A stretch of DNA of 64,000 nucleotides. It comes from Daucus carota subsp. sativus. Its lineage: Eukaryota > Streptophyta > Magnoliopsida > Apiales > Apiaceae. Under the pieces are notes generated by a model. The model worked only from the letters and a program-made list of their open reading frames with translations. It did no database searches and had not been told where the DNA came from. This document shows positions 35,101-47,061 of this stretch, piece by piece (positions within the stretch are counted from its first letter, which is position 1; each line of letters starts with the position of its first letter). The position numbers and the translations under genes are program-made. Where the stretch lies: the NCBI RefSeq assembly GCF_001625215.2, contig NC_030383.2, forward strand, positions 7,700,779 to 7,764,778, written 5' to 3'.

Positions 35101-38100
35101 CCATTTCGGCCTGACAAGTAATATGCGACAACTCTGGTCAAATCCCGAGTCTTTTTCGAAAATCGGGTCAAGTCCCGAATTCCGAATCTGAAAATAAGCG
35201 AAATACACTGGATAATGTCCCTGTCCATGTCCCCTTTGACGATTTTGCCACAATCTAGGTTGTTGTTGGAACTGCTGAGTCTGCCCCTGCTGAGTCTATC
35301 TCTGACCATTATATTGGTTTTGTCTCTGACCACCATACTATTATGTCTTCGACCATAAGCCGAATGACCTCCCCTATTTTGATTTTGCCCACGCCACTGT
35401 CCATGCTGACTATTCTAACCTCCATACCACTGTCTACCTTGTGCTGTAATCTACTGATCAGCGCTACCCCTCTTACGACTACTCTCAGATTTGTTGGTTC
35501 AGAAATCTATACGCTCTTTTTCAACATCCTTGGCTACATCAGCTACCTCTGCCACATTCTGAAATCTTGAAAAAATGATAGACATCCTGGGAGACGGCTT
35601 CAACCCCCATTTAAATTTCTCTGCTTGTTGCCTTGCAGTCCCTGCAATAGTCCCAGCAAATACTGCCAACCTGATAAACCTGGCTTTGATACCATTTATA
35701 ACATTCCAAGCCCATAACTTAATGCAATACCGGACCCGACAACCCACCACGGGTCGGCTCAAAAGTGCTAGCAAATTGGTATACATTAGTTATTTGCTTG
35801 TGCTTATATGTTACAAAACATTTATAACATTCCAAGCCCATAACTTAATGCATTACCGAACCCAACAACCCATCACAGGTTGGCCCAAAAGTGCTAGCAA
35901 ATCGGTATACATTAGTTATTTGCTTGTGCTTATAAAGGCCCAAATACTCTTTTATCAAACCGATACGGGATGTTACAAACACCCCCTCTTATAAGTCGAC
36001 GTCCTCGTCGAGCAGACAATCAAACTTACAAAACCCGGGCAGTGCCTTTGCACTTCCGGCCGAGTAGAGCTTTGATACCATATGTGACAACCAGGGTCAA
36101 ATCCCGAGTCTTTTCGAAAATTTGAAGTTGTAATGGATTAAAAATAGAATTTAAAATTATGTCTTTTTTTAAAAACGAGATTAATTTGGAGTGGTAAAGA
36201 ATCACACAAAAAATAAAAGAAACAAAAAAGTGTTTTTTTGATGTATATATAATAAAAATGAGAGAACAAACACAATACATATAAGTTTTTTTCATAAAAA
36301 GTAAAGAAAAAAAGATATTAAACTGAATGCATATATGATATATACATACGGAGTCTGTATGCATATATAAGAACGGGGTCAAACAAAATGCAAAAAGAAA
36401 GAAAGAAGATAAGATGAAGATAGAAAGAAAAAAGATGAGACGAAAGGAAGAATGAAGAAAGACTTATCGATGACAAGGTGGGGGTCGAAGATGGGTAATT
36501 GCGGCTGAGTTGGCGCATGATCTTCGGATATTGGTTTCTTTGACTTTAAAACCAAATACAAGTAAGTTTTCTTTGATAAAAGTTCTAACATTTCAAATCA
36601 GGCGGGTTATGAATTGGATATCGGGTTGGGTTCGGGTAAAACCCATGCACTTCAAACTCAATAAGTCGAGCTCGACTTTTTCTCCTGTGTCGACTTGTCA
36701 GCGACTAGTGCCAACAAGTCGGTACTAGTCGCCGACTAGCCGACGTAACAACCATGGAATTTACCAATTACTCGTCGACATAACCTGAAGAAAGCACTAT
36801 GAAACTGATAATTGGTCAGATTTAGGCACGTGTCTATCTTTTTACAAATACAAGTCGCATGACTCCCCATTGAAATTAAAATTTCTGTATGCACGTGAAA
36901 ACATCAAATTTTTTTCACCAAGTGCACCCTCCCAAAACATCCTTTTCCCTTTAATTCCTCATTATTTTTGTTTGCCAACTCATCAGATCCTATTTGATTC
37001 TGTGTTAGGGCCTTTCAAAAACAATCTGACATACAGAAAGGTCGGGAAGATAAACAATATCAGTCACGCCTTGCAGATTTCATTTAAGTCATGAAGATTT
37101 CTTTTAACTACAATTTCGGATTTCCTTAACAAACTTGACTTCCATTTCCATATTTCTGTCAGTATAACTGCGGAGTCAACCTCCAAAAGAAATAAGGCAT
37201 CAATTTAAATAAGGTAGTAAAACACAAGAACTTTGAGAGGCACTATGTAGTTTCTCCAAGTTAAAGCCGAAGACTGCACTACGTAAAGGCTAAAACATCA
37301 AACATTAACTTCTATCTAATAATCTTACATTATTTCTGCAAATATTTTAGTGTGCATGCCTGCATTTGTACAGATATCTAGTCAACTGAAATTTTTATTC
37401 ACAAGAGGAATTTCGTAGGTCAGACTTCAGAGTCAGTAGAACTCATAGGTCTATCGAGTAAGTTTGCTTTATCACACAAGTCATTTGACTGATTGCAGTA
37501 GGCTTGTTAGGACAATATCCGGAGAATATTTGAATCAGAAGTCTGACAGGGATCTATAGAAGTTACAGAAAAAGAATTTTAAGGAGCGAAAAAAAAACAT
37601 AAGCTAAGATTACCTCTTGCAACCTAGTCCCATCCATTGTGTTAAAGATCCTTATCAATGTGCCTTTTGTGCTAGCGGTTGCGAGAAGAAGCCCATCCAT
37701 TGTCAAGGTCATACATGCTATCTGAGCATCATGTGCATGAATTAACTTGGTAATATGTAGCCCAAAATGTTCGATGCGGACCTGTCCTCGCCTAATGCCT
37801 GGGCAAGCCAAGACGGATGTATTCAAATGGTGTGAGAGACAACAGAGTCCTTTGGGGTTTGCCAAAGTCTCAATTTGATGAAGAAGTTTCAGATCCATAA
37901 AATTATAAACATAAACCTTGTGTTCAAGTACCACAACCACACGATCCCTTCTTAATTTAACTGCTCGGACCTCAGATCTAAATGTGAATTCCCCAATGCA
38001 CCGGCTCTGGTGATCATCCCATATTATAACTTTATTCGGAGGATATTGCGTATTTTCTTTCCCACCAACAAGTGCCAGAATGTTGCAACGGAACAGCATC

Positions 38101-38372
38101 TCGACAATACGGAATCCCCCATTTTTCATATCCCGCCTGAAAGTTTCTTTAAAGGGATCACAATTGTATATACGAAATCCACGACTTGTTCCAGCAGCAA
38201 AGCAGCCATAATCCTGATTCCATGAGGCATAAAGTAATTCTGCTTCATCATTGTTGCTAACATCTGGTTCGGAGTTGCTAAAAGGACCGATATCTCCAGC
38301 TATTGGTGAATTGTGATTGTCGATCCCTAGTGATGGAGGAAATCCACCAAAAGGTGAGACAGTTGAACTCAT
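32108..38372 (-). CDS. ATG18A: Autophagy protein ATG18a (PROPPIN, WD40)
   Basis: PROPPINs bind PI3P on the phagophore and support its expansion with ATG2. Four coding exons in transcript order: 38372-37614, 33597-33339, 32970-32847, 32201-32108; 411 aa with consistent phases. Exon 1 encodes blades 1-5 ([55 protein letters not shown]). The lipid-binding RRG motif spans the first intron as QE|VRRG (residues 254-257), and [14 protein letters not shown] follows. Exon 4 begins at the ATTTAG acceptor, which restores SFYRC. The C-terminus is FDPVNGGEM plus a short tail. A GTG-led extension upstream is ignored. A 5' UTR intron is likely: acceptor TTTTGCAG at 38407 and donor CTCT|GTAAGT near 39989. 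Intron 1 (4.0 kb) holds an LTR-retroelement fossil. Confidence 0.95.
32375..32510. repeat. Short tandem repeat in ATG18a intron 3
   Basis: ATTGAAGGTTAGACATACAT recurs three times with about 54-57 bp spacing, with intervening ATTGAGATATGGATAT-like words. Confidence 0.7.
33875..36752. mobile_element. Complex insertion in ATG18a intron 1, bounded by AGTCGAC-rich ends
   Basis: The left end GTTGTTAAGTCGACAAGTCG and the right end (complement reads GTTGTTACGTCGGCTAGTCG) are inverted. Both continue for about 80 bp as degenerate AGTCGAC/ACTAGTCG words. I could not find a target duplication. The 2.9-kb interior holds the LTR-retroelement fossil at 34260-36110. The outer part may be a TIR transposon or a decayed repeat around which the retroelement pieces accumulated. 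Confidence 0.4.
34260..36110. mobile_element. LTR-retrotransposon fossil, probably Ty3/gypsy, rearranged
   Basis: Two gag-like pieces lie in opposite orientation: plus strand about 34430-34860 and minus strand about 35140-35780. Both have the Gln/Arg/Gly-rich tail seen in plant Ty3/gypsy gag. LTR-edge pieces (TGTGACAACC or its complement) sit next to tRNA-primer-site-like sequence (TATGGTATYA) near 34930 and 36075. About 100 bp near 34303-34400 recurs in inverted form near 35690-35810 and again near 35822-35935. No protease, reverse transcriptase or integrase is recognised. The element is clearly broken, with multiple breaks and large losses, and looks old or repeatedly rearranged. Confidence 0.6.
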
Positions 38373-39216
38373 CGGCAACGATATGGTCACAACGGTTAAA
38401 AATCAGAGCTGCAAAACAATTTAAGATTCTACTGAGCTTGAATGTCAGTGATCAACAAAAAATAGTCAGAACTGACCCTATAAATATATGATAAACTAGA
38501 CAAAAATGCATCCAACTATTAAATTTGCACTTTATGTTATTAATTTCGAAAGTGTGCTTTTATTAACTGATGCTCCTGTTTCACATAAATGCAGCAGACA
38601 ACCTCTCATATAGTGGACATTATAGTTTAAGATTTGCAATTAAAAATACTTTGTCAAAATGGCAAGTGCTGTTTAACTATGAATTCGTAATTAATTATTG
38701 CCAATAGAAAATTGAGGACAGCTGGTAGCTAAGAACTTACAATATAGTACTATTTCGATACAGATAAAAAAACGCATCCTACAAGCATTTTAGTCAAAGT
38801 ATGAACCCTGTCTCGGGCCTGAAACTTACTCATTTCTTTACGCGTTATGATATAATGAATTTGCTTATAAATATTGGTAGGAAGGACGTAAGCAGGCAGA
38901 CAAACTCTATGAGTCCGGCTAGTTGGCTACACATATAGCCGCAAGACTATACACCGTCGCTATTCCTTGCATTATTCTACAGATTATCTGGTGAATACTT
39001 TTCATGTACACAAACCTACACTAATGTTGCCTCAGTTTCATTCATAAAGAATGCCATCAAGTGCAATTAGGGACATGTTAACACTTGGCACAAGCCGTGA
39101 CCATAAATTTCGACCTAATTCCTTCAAAAACAGTGCCATAAAATGCATCAAGCGTGAATTTTTAAATCATAAACCAGTCTCAATCTTTCGGAAAATTTCA
39201 ACAAATTAATCAAATA

Positions 39217-39753
39217 CTCCCTCTGTCCCATTCAATTCTATACCTTTTTTTCACTGCTCAACATGCGCTTTAATGCTCGTATAAACTATACTCCCTCCGT
39301 CCCGGTCAATTGTATACAGTTTCCTTTTTTGGATGTCCCATCATTTGTATACATTCCCAAAATAGTAACTTTTTATAATATAAAACACTATTACATCAAC
39401 TATTTTCTTCCACTATCTCTATTTTATAATAATAATAACACTATTACACCCACTACTTTCCTCCACTATCTCAAATCTATAATTAAAAATAAATGGGTCT
39501 CACCATTTTACCTACTTTTCACCTAACTTTACTTATTTTTTACATTTTTTCTTGGTCTCCGTGTCCCAACCATTTGTATACAACCAGTTGGGACGGAGGG
39601 AGTAGTTCTATAACTTATTTTTAAAATTTTTCTTTTCTGAATAGAAATTTAAATATTAAAATTTTTATTCAAAAGAAGAAAATCAATAGAACTATATTTT
39701 AAACGTGTCCGCGTCCCCATCCCTAAATGTATACAATTCAGGGGCGGAGGGAG
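39217..39753. mobile_element. Stowaway MITE (outer of a nested pair)
   Basis: Left end CTCCCTCTGTCCCATTCAAT, right end TTCAGGGGCGGAGGGAG, TA at 39215-39216 and 39754-39755. Its own length without the inner element is about 225 bp. The interior matches the style of the MITE at 2052 (ATTTTAAACGTG-like end). Confidence 0.8.
39291..39602. mobile_element. Stowaway MITE (inner of the nested pair)
   Basis: Left end CTCCCTCCGTCCCGGTCAAT, right end CCAGTTGGGACGGAGGGAG, flanked by TA at 39289-39290 and 39603-39604. Length is 312 bp. The termini are cleaner than those of the outer element, which agrees with its being younger. Confidence 0.88.
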
Positions 39754-40232
39754 TACTAAACAACCAAAATGGGAAAACAAACAACAGAGTAAAGGCTACA
39801 GGTATTAGTAACGCTTCAATTTTTAACTTCATTTTCACACATTACACAACTAAAATCACATTGACTATAAAAGACAAGCTCAAAGATTTGAAACAGATCT
39901 AATCAAATCATCTAATGTATAACTAATCATTTATTAAACAAGAACCCAATTACTAGATCAAGAATAATGAAGATCCAGAAGAGGGACTTACAGAGACCTG
40001 ATAAAGAAGCAATCTTCGTTAATATTTTCAGGAGTGAAGACCCATTAATCGATTATGTAGAAAAGCATACATATACATCTATATATATAGATGATTAGTG
40101 TTGTAAATTGCAAGTCCGATGATAAGATATAGAAGAATGAGATTATGAGAGATGTATTAAAGAATACACCTGCAGCTGCGTCTCTGTACCTCTCTTCATA
40201 TTGGATTCTCCACGCGAAAGCCCTTGCTCTCG

Positions 40233-40247
40233 TATATAAATATAATA
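40233..40247 (-). promoter_or_regulatory. Likely TATA region of ATG18a
   Basis: The minus strand reads TATTATATTTATATACG here, just upstream of a purine-rich leader and the proposed 5' UTR exon. The core is double, so the exact start is uncertain. Confidence 0.4.
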
Positions 40248-40391
40248 CTACTCCGTTTTTACTCGGGGACAAGGACACCGTATAAGTAAAGCATTTAATT
40301 TATTTATTTTATAGAAATATAATATTTCATGTAAATTTAAAGATATCATTTTAATTCATATTTTTAAAATTAGTATCACGCATAAATTATT

Positions 40392-40650
40392 ACTCCCTCT
40401 ATCCCATTTTATTTTTCATATTTGGGTTTGTGCCGGTCAAATTGACCAAAGTTTGATTGAAATTTAATAATATTTTATCAAGTGAAAAAATAAAAAAATA
40501 TGTCACCAAAAATAACTTTTAATCTACTTTAAGATAATTTTTAGGTTTTTAAAATAATGAAAGAGAGACTTATAATCTTTGGTCAAAAATTAGTCAATTT
40601 GACCAACAAAAATAGAAAAATAACAACTAAAAAAACAGGAAATATTTAAT
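40392..40650. mobile_element. Degenerate MITE, Stowaway-like left end
   Basis: The left end is CTCCCTCTATCCCATTTTAT next to TA. GGTCAAATTGACCAAAG near 40435 is mirrored by GTCAATTTGACCAACAAA near 40592. The right terminus is eroded, so the end is approximate. Confidence 0.5.
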
Positions 40651-41788
40651 TACTTTTTCAAGAGACTAATACAAACTCTCGTAATGCATAATATGTTTCT
40701 AAAATTTCGCTTTCTCGTAATCATAAAATTCTTACCATACACAACTCCTAAATCTGCATATATACGATTGTACATTTAATTTCATCGATTATCAATGTCA
40801 CTACCTCGTTATCATAAATTATTCTCGCAATAAGTTTGTAGGTGTAAAAAATGGTTAGATCGATTTACCCATTCTCAAAAAGAGTAATAAATTGGCATTC
40901 TTTTTCTTTTTTTTTTTAAAGAAAAATTGGCATTCTTGTTATTAATTTGAAACTTGTAAATATGTTTTTTTTCCCTTGAAGTGAAAACTTGTAAATATGT
41001 TAAAATCATGATATCATTCACATTCTTTCTTTTTATTCCTGTCTTAAGATTTATTTATATAGTTTAAGGTACTTTGGGAAGTAAGACTGATTTATTTTTA
41101 AGTTGAAAGAATAACATTGAGATAAAAAAATTCCTGGATAAATTTAAAATAATTAATTTTATTTATTTTATGATAAATGACAATTATGTCACATAATAAT
41201 GATTGTTGAATAAGAATAATGTCATTCAGTTTCAAGACAATTTTACATGATTATTATGTTTTTTAAAAATGTTATTTTCAGAGTTTTTTTATTTCTGGAG
41301 CAATAAACACATGAAAAATCAATTTACTTTTGCATTAACTTTTCTTATGACAGTTTATTTTGTATGTAGGAGACAGTTTTATCTTTTCATTTTTGCTCTG
41401 AAAATAACAAAATGCCTTTTTTCCATTCATGTATATTATAATTTACTAATGTTGAAAGTATGTCTCTTATCAATTAGAAAGTTGAATCGAAACGAAATAC
41501 ATGAATAAACTATCCATCTTTACTAATTTTACGAATTATCACGATGATTCAATATCCAACATCATATATATGCGTGGGGTTGGGTTATAGGAAAAACTCG
41601 AAAAAAACTCTTATCATTTAGTTAAATTCTCACATCTTTTAATAAAAAAATATGTGTTTAGTAAAATCTAAAAATCGTGAAAGACCTGTATTTTAAAAAA
41701 ATTAAATACTATTTAGTGAACCCATGTATTTTATGTAGCTTATATAGCTTTTTATAATTGGTGTCCTTGAACTGACCTTACTCATTAA

Positions 41789-42252
41789 GAGGGGTGTATT
41801 GGATTGGGATTTTAAAGCATTTTTTTGCATTCATGAAATCCGAGAGTATTCGATTGGGATTGTTTGAAATCAATTAAAATCTTGAGATATTCAATTGGGA
41901 TTTTAAATAATGCTACAAAATCTGGTGGTATTCGATTGGAATTTTAAATTATGCTTTAAAATCTGATGGTATTCAATTGGGATTGTTTAAAATCCATTAA
42001 AATCTGATGGTATTCAAATGCTGATGGATTTTTTTGGATTTCATAAAATGATGGATTTTGTGGCATTGTTCAGTGTATTTTAAGTTTTTTGAAATCCCAC
42101 CAAAATTAATGGGATTTTGAAGTATTGTACTTAAATCCCATAAACTCTACGACATTTTATCAAGAATCCGAACAAAATCAAAATCACGTACAATCCATTA
42201 AAATTCATAGATTAAAAACAATCCATTAAAATCCCGTTCGAATACACCCTCC
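41789..42252. mobile_element. Tourist-like (PIF/Harbinger) MITE
   Basis: Left end GAGGGGTGTATTGGATTGGG, right end CGTTCGAATACACCCTCC, flanked on both sides by TAA (41786-41788, 42253-42255). The 464-bp interior has repeated ATTCGATTGGGATT words, perhaps three to four internal expansions. It ends about 195 bp upstream of the mL46 ATG, so it is part of that promoter region. Confidence 0.8.
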
Positions 42253-42446
42253 TAAGTTTTGAAGTGTTATACAAATAAAAAAATAGTTATGAGATTATTT
42301 ATGTAATTAAATAAAATTAGTGAAAAAAATATTTATAAAAAAACTGGAACATACTAGAGGTAGATTTTTACTTGTTCTATAAATATTTTTTCACTATATA
42401 TAATCAGCTGTTATACAACTTTTCAATTGTTACTCATGGTCTGAAA

Positions 42447-45400
42447 ATGCAGAGATGTTGTAAAAATCTGGCTTTTTCTCTCATCACGAGGCGGCGATTT
42501 TGTTCAAAAACTGATGAAAAGATAGTAGCTTCGGTGCTTTTCGAGCGATTGCCTGTTATAATTCCCAAGATCGATCCAGTTGTTTATGCATTTCAGGAGT
42601 TCTCGTAATTTTCTATCTTTAATTCCTATTCTATTTAGTTACTTGTGTTTTTTGGAAGTTTTTTCTCGATTGATTGATTGTGACGTGTTGTTTTAGTTTA
42701 ATTTGTTAAAATGGAATGCGCAATGCATATGTTAATGCTGTAAAAGTGAAATGTGATGTGTTGGTTGTGTTTTGTATGTGTAACTGTGTCAAATTTCGAT
42801 TATATTTTTCTGAATGGTCTTTCGATTGATGTTCTGTATGTTTAGTTTTTGAGCTATTTTTATGAGAATCTGAAAAAAGATGCAGCTTTACTTCTATAAT
42901 TGAATTTTTGATTTAGTTACAGTTGAGGGTTTAGGTTTGTTAAGTGACCAATTCTCTTAAAACCTCAAGGTGTTCGAAAGCCCATTTATGGGTCAAGAGT
43001 CCGCAAGTCTAGGCTCTAATACCATGTTAAGTGACCAATTCTCCTAAAATCTCAAGATGTTGAGCAAGTCCAATAGGTGTGCTAAATCAAGTCTTAAATT
43101 CAAAAATAGGGAATATGGGATAAAATTGCACTCCAACACTATGCTAGTGATGTGCTAAATCACTAGCACAAGCCTCCTCTTCCCTATTTTTAGAATATGC
43201 TAGCCACTTCTAAACTATTTTCATCATTAAAATATTCATTTCCCTCTCTCCTCCACATCATTTCCCTTTTCACAACATCCCAAAGTGTTTAAATTTAATA
43301 TTATTATAATAATAGGGAATGGATATAGGGAGTACTATTGGAGCTCATGTGCTAAATCTTGTGCTAAATCACTAAGACATATTATTTTATAATATTTTTA
43401 GGGAACCTCTTAGCATAGTGTTGGACTTGCTCTTAGGAGGAGGGCTTACAAGGATCATATTCTTACAAGGTTATATATTGTAATTTTGAAAAAAAATTAT
43501 ATTTTTGAAAGTTAATGAAACAAATTACAAAACTGGCATTCATCTAGGGTTTAAGAATTTAAGCTAGTTTTCTTCGAGACAAACCTGATATCGCCAAGCA
43601 CAACGGTGAGAGTGTGTTTCAAGATCATAGTATATATCTTTTTCTTGATCTGGGCTCTCCTTGGTGAAGAATCTTGTTTTCTGCATTTCAGAGCACTAGC
43701 CTTCATTTTCATGTCAGTAAGAATAAGAATCTGGTCAATCAAAACAGAGCTCAAACAGAGGGAAAAGCATAGTATGCAAGCTTTGAGGAGTGTTGAGTAA
43801 TGTCAAGTCCCAATAAAGATGAAGGACGTGTAATTGGGTATTTGTAAGGGCCTGAGTCTTCCGCAGCAAGTTAATAAACTTGATCATCAAGTTTTATACA
43901 GTCAAGTAGGGTAATGAAAGTTACTTTACAGTTTATACAACTCAGATGTCTAAAACAGATGCATCATTACATTCAGGCCATGAAGTTTAAAACTTAAATT
44001 CCTCCAATTTAAACCCCTAAAATATTCTTTTTCGAGTCATTCCATTTAGTCGATGTCGAATACCTCATCCTTCGTGATGCAACCCTTATCTTGAGAGCAT
44101 TGCCACAAGTCACCAGACAAAACATTGTTAAAAAACGTGTGCAAGACAATTCCATCGCAACATGCTAACATTTGTAGCATACTGTGAAATATGCAAAGAG
44201 GACTAACATTGAAATTTGCAAAGTGGACTAACATTTTAAAGCTGTGACATCTCCTGTTTTAATATTGAAATACTGAATTTCAGCATGAGTGGATTCTCCA
44301 TTTAGTGCATTTGAATGTGATATTTGTTTGTGGTTTGTTTGTGCTAAGATTCCGATGGAGGCAGCAATTCCGCAGGGCATATCCGGATTCGTTTTTGAAA
44401 AAGACCGAAAATAGGTAAAGCTGTTGTTCATGTTGATTAATTATTTCAAAATATTGATATTGGTTGTACTAATTATCTAATATGTTTTGCTCTGGGATCA
44501 GGTTATGTTGCTCTTTGGATTTTTTGGTTATGTATAATGTTGATAAGATATTTAGACCAGTGTTGATATTTATTGGTTCTAAATTGACATTAGTGTTTAA
44601 CAGTATTTAGAAAAAATCAAAATTAATTAATAAAGAAAGTTTAGGCCAAATTAATATGTTATAATTTAAATAATGCAAAGAGTATGTTCTGTTACCAGAA
44701 GATGAATTCACAACAAAAGACTAAGTTTATACTGCAAAGACTAGTAATTTAACAAGTAGTTCTCAATTGAAATCCCTCACTTCATTCTCTCGAGGGGGAT
44801 GCAAAACAGTCTTTTTATGACATGTGCATATAAATTAATATGCTATATTTTAACTAAAGCAAAGAGTTTGTTCTTTTCCCTGAAGATGAAATCACGCCAA
44901 AAACAAAGTTTATACTGCAAAAACTAATAATGCAACAGGTAGTTCATTCTGAATTGACATTCCTCACTTCGTTCTCATGAGGGGGATACAAAACAGTCTG
45001 TTTTTTGACATGTGCAAATAAATGAAAATGTTATAATTTAACTAACATAAAGTGTTTGTTCTGTTCCCAGAAGATGAATCCACACCAAAAGACGGTTTAT
45101 ACTGCAAAAACTAATAATTTAACAAGTAGTAGTTCGTTCTTAATTGACATCCCTCACTTGTTCTCTTGAAGGGGATAGAAAACAGTCTGTTTCTGGACAT
45201 GCGCAATTGCGCATATAAAAACCCGGCACTTCTCTTTTATCCATAAGATATATATAAATTGTAATATAAAATATATTGTAAGTGTGTGCTTACTTCTGCT
45301 ACGCACTTATGAGTATTGTAGAGTAAGGTTTATATGTTAGGAAGTTATAGAGTACAGGGGCTTGTGGTCAAACAACTTAAACCCTGTTATGTATATTGGG

Positions 45401-47014
45401 GTTTTTTATTTGTCGTTCAAGACTGGGCGCACCTGATGAGCCTAAAGTTCATTGGCTAATATAAATACCAATTCTGGTTCAGTTTTTGAGTTATATTGCA
45501 AAATAATTGTCATCCTCTCCTGATCCTTGCCATTGTTCTTCCCTAAAAACAGCATGAGTAGTTTTGCCGCAGCCGGCAGGTGGTTTTTTTTTTTTTTTTT
45601 TTTTGTAAGGGCCGGCAGTTGGTTGTTAATTAGCTTAAATTTCTTTATTCAAACTTTCAGTTTGTGAATGACATTTATGCTATTTTATGTATTCCAGAAA
45701 GCTTATATTAAGTGATAAGCCTTTTGGCATTTCTTACCAGTGTTTAAAAAATTATGGTTGCTTTTGTTTTTGTTGCCTCTATCCTTGTATCAGAAAAACA
45801 GAAAGACCTGGAGTGTTAAAGTATGTACTGAATTATGTACCTTCTGTTCCAAATTAATTATCCTAGACTCCAACATGCAGCTCAAGAATTTGACAGCTCA
45901 TCATCATGTCAATAGTCCTATGATATTCTTCATTTCATGTATGTAATTATGTAGTGTCAAACTCAAAGGAGGCGATGCTAGGACTGAATCATTTCTTTGA
46001 TTGTCTGTAGTAAATTTAAAATATAGCCATAATTAAATAAGAAACATATTAATATATTGACCCTTCAACGGCGAGCCTTGAGTTTGCTGGTTTAGCTTTT
46101 CTTGTTCTTAGTATACTTTGTATAGCTTTAAAGCGCAAGTGTGCCTCCTGAAGGACAGGGGCATGTTGGGTTCATACTTCAAAGGTTAAGGGCCTGGGTA
46201 TGCATTCAGCCTGATAAGTTTTTACCCAAAGGTTAAGAGCCTGGGAATGCATTTAACCTATTACATAGTTGTAAAGTTTAATTAGTAGTTGACGGATTAA
46301 AATGTACACAAGCTAGATATGAAAACATTGAATACAAGATTTCATCATCATTGTCAGTATCCTGGAAACGGCTCCTATAGCAGAATAACCACTAGTATGC
46401 CTTCTTTTTGTGCCGATCGTTACTGTCTTTCCTCTCGCATTCTGCTAGAGAATACCTTGATGACTCAAATAAATAAGACAAAGAGTTACTAATAGCTGTA
46501 GTCTTCTCAGAAAACTACCTTTTTTCGTAGTTTAACATTTATAATTGTTGCATGCCCAATTTAAGACGTGGTTTTGTTTTATATTATGTCTGTCTATGAC
46601 TAATTGTAACATCGTTCATTGCTACCATACCAGGGGACAAGGTGATCACAATATTGATTATGTACCTGCTCCTCGAGTCACTGAAGCTGACAAAACAAAT
46701 GATAAAAAGTAAGCTGAAATCTGTCTACATGGCTTATTATATCTGCTTTTCCCATACTGGTGATAATATTTTACCACTTGGGTTTGTAGTAGACTAGTAA
46801 TATATGTTATAACATAGCAGGTTTACTAACTAACGAGAACATTCTCTCTGTTTACAGAACTAGTGGCTTCATCACATCAAATTCTAAAAAATGTGGTGTC
46901 ATCTATGTAAAAATTGGATTCTAAAGCTTAATGTTAATTACTGAAGGTTTTGTATTCATTACTTTCCTGAAGCCGGTGTCTTCTTTTTTATTTGAACTGA
47001 ATATATTGTGTCAT

Positions 47015-47061
<47 letters not shown>

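Larger units (their letters stand above)
38373..42446. other. ATG18a upstream region and spacer to the mL46 gene
   Basis: 38407-39990 is the proposed ATG18a 5' UTR intron and holds nested Stowaway elements. About 39991-40210 would be the leader exon. 40660-41780 is AT-rich with nothing recognised. The genes are divergent (ATG18a minus, mL46 plus), so both promoters lie here. Confidence 0.5.

Noticed and set aside
38373-38390. ATG18a translation beginning at GTG 38390
   Set aside because: Plant nuclear genes start at ATG; the ATG at 38372 is in frame and shortly follows a likely 5' UTR acceptor.
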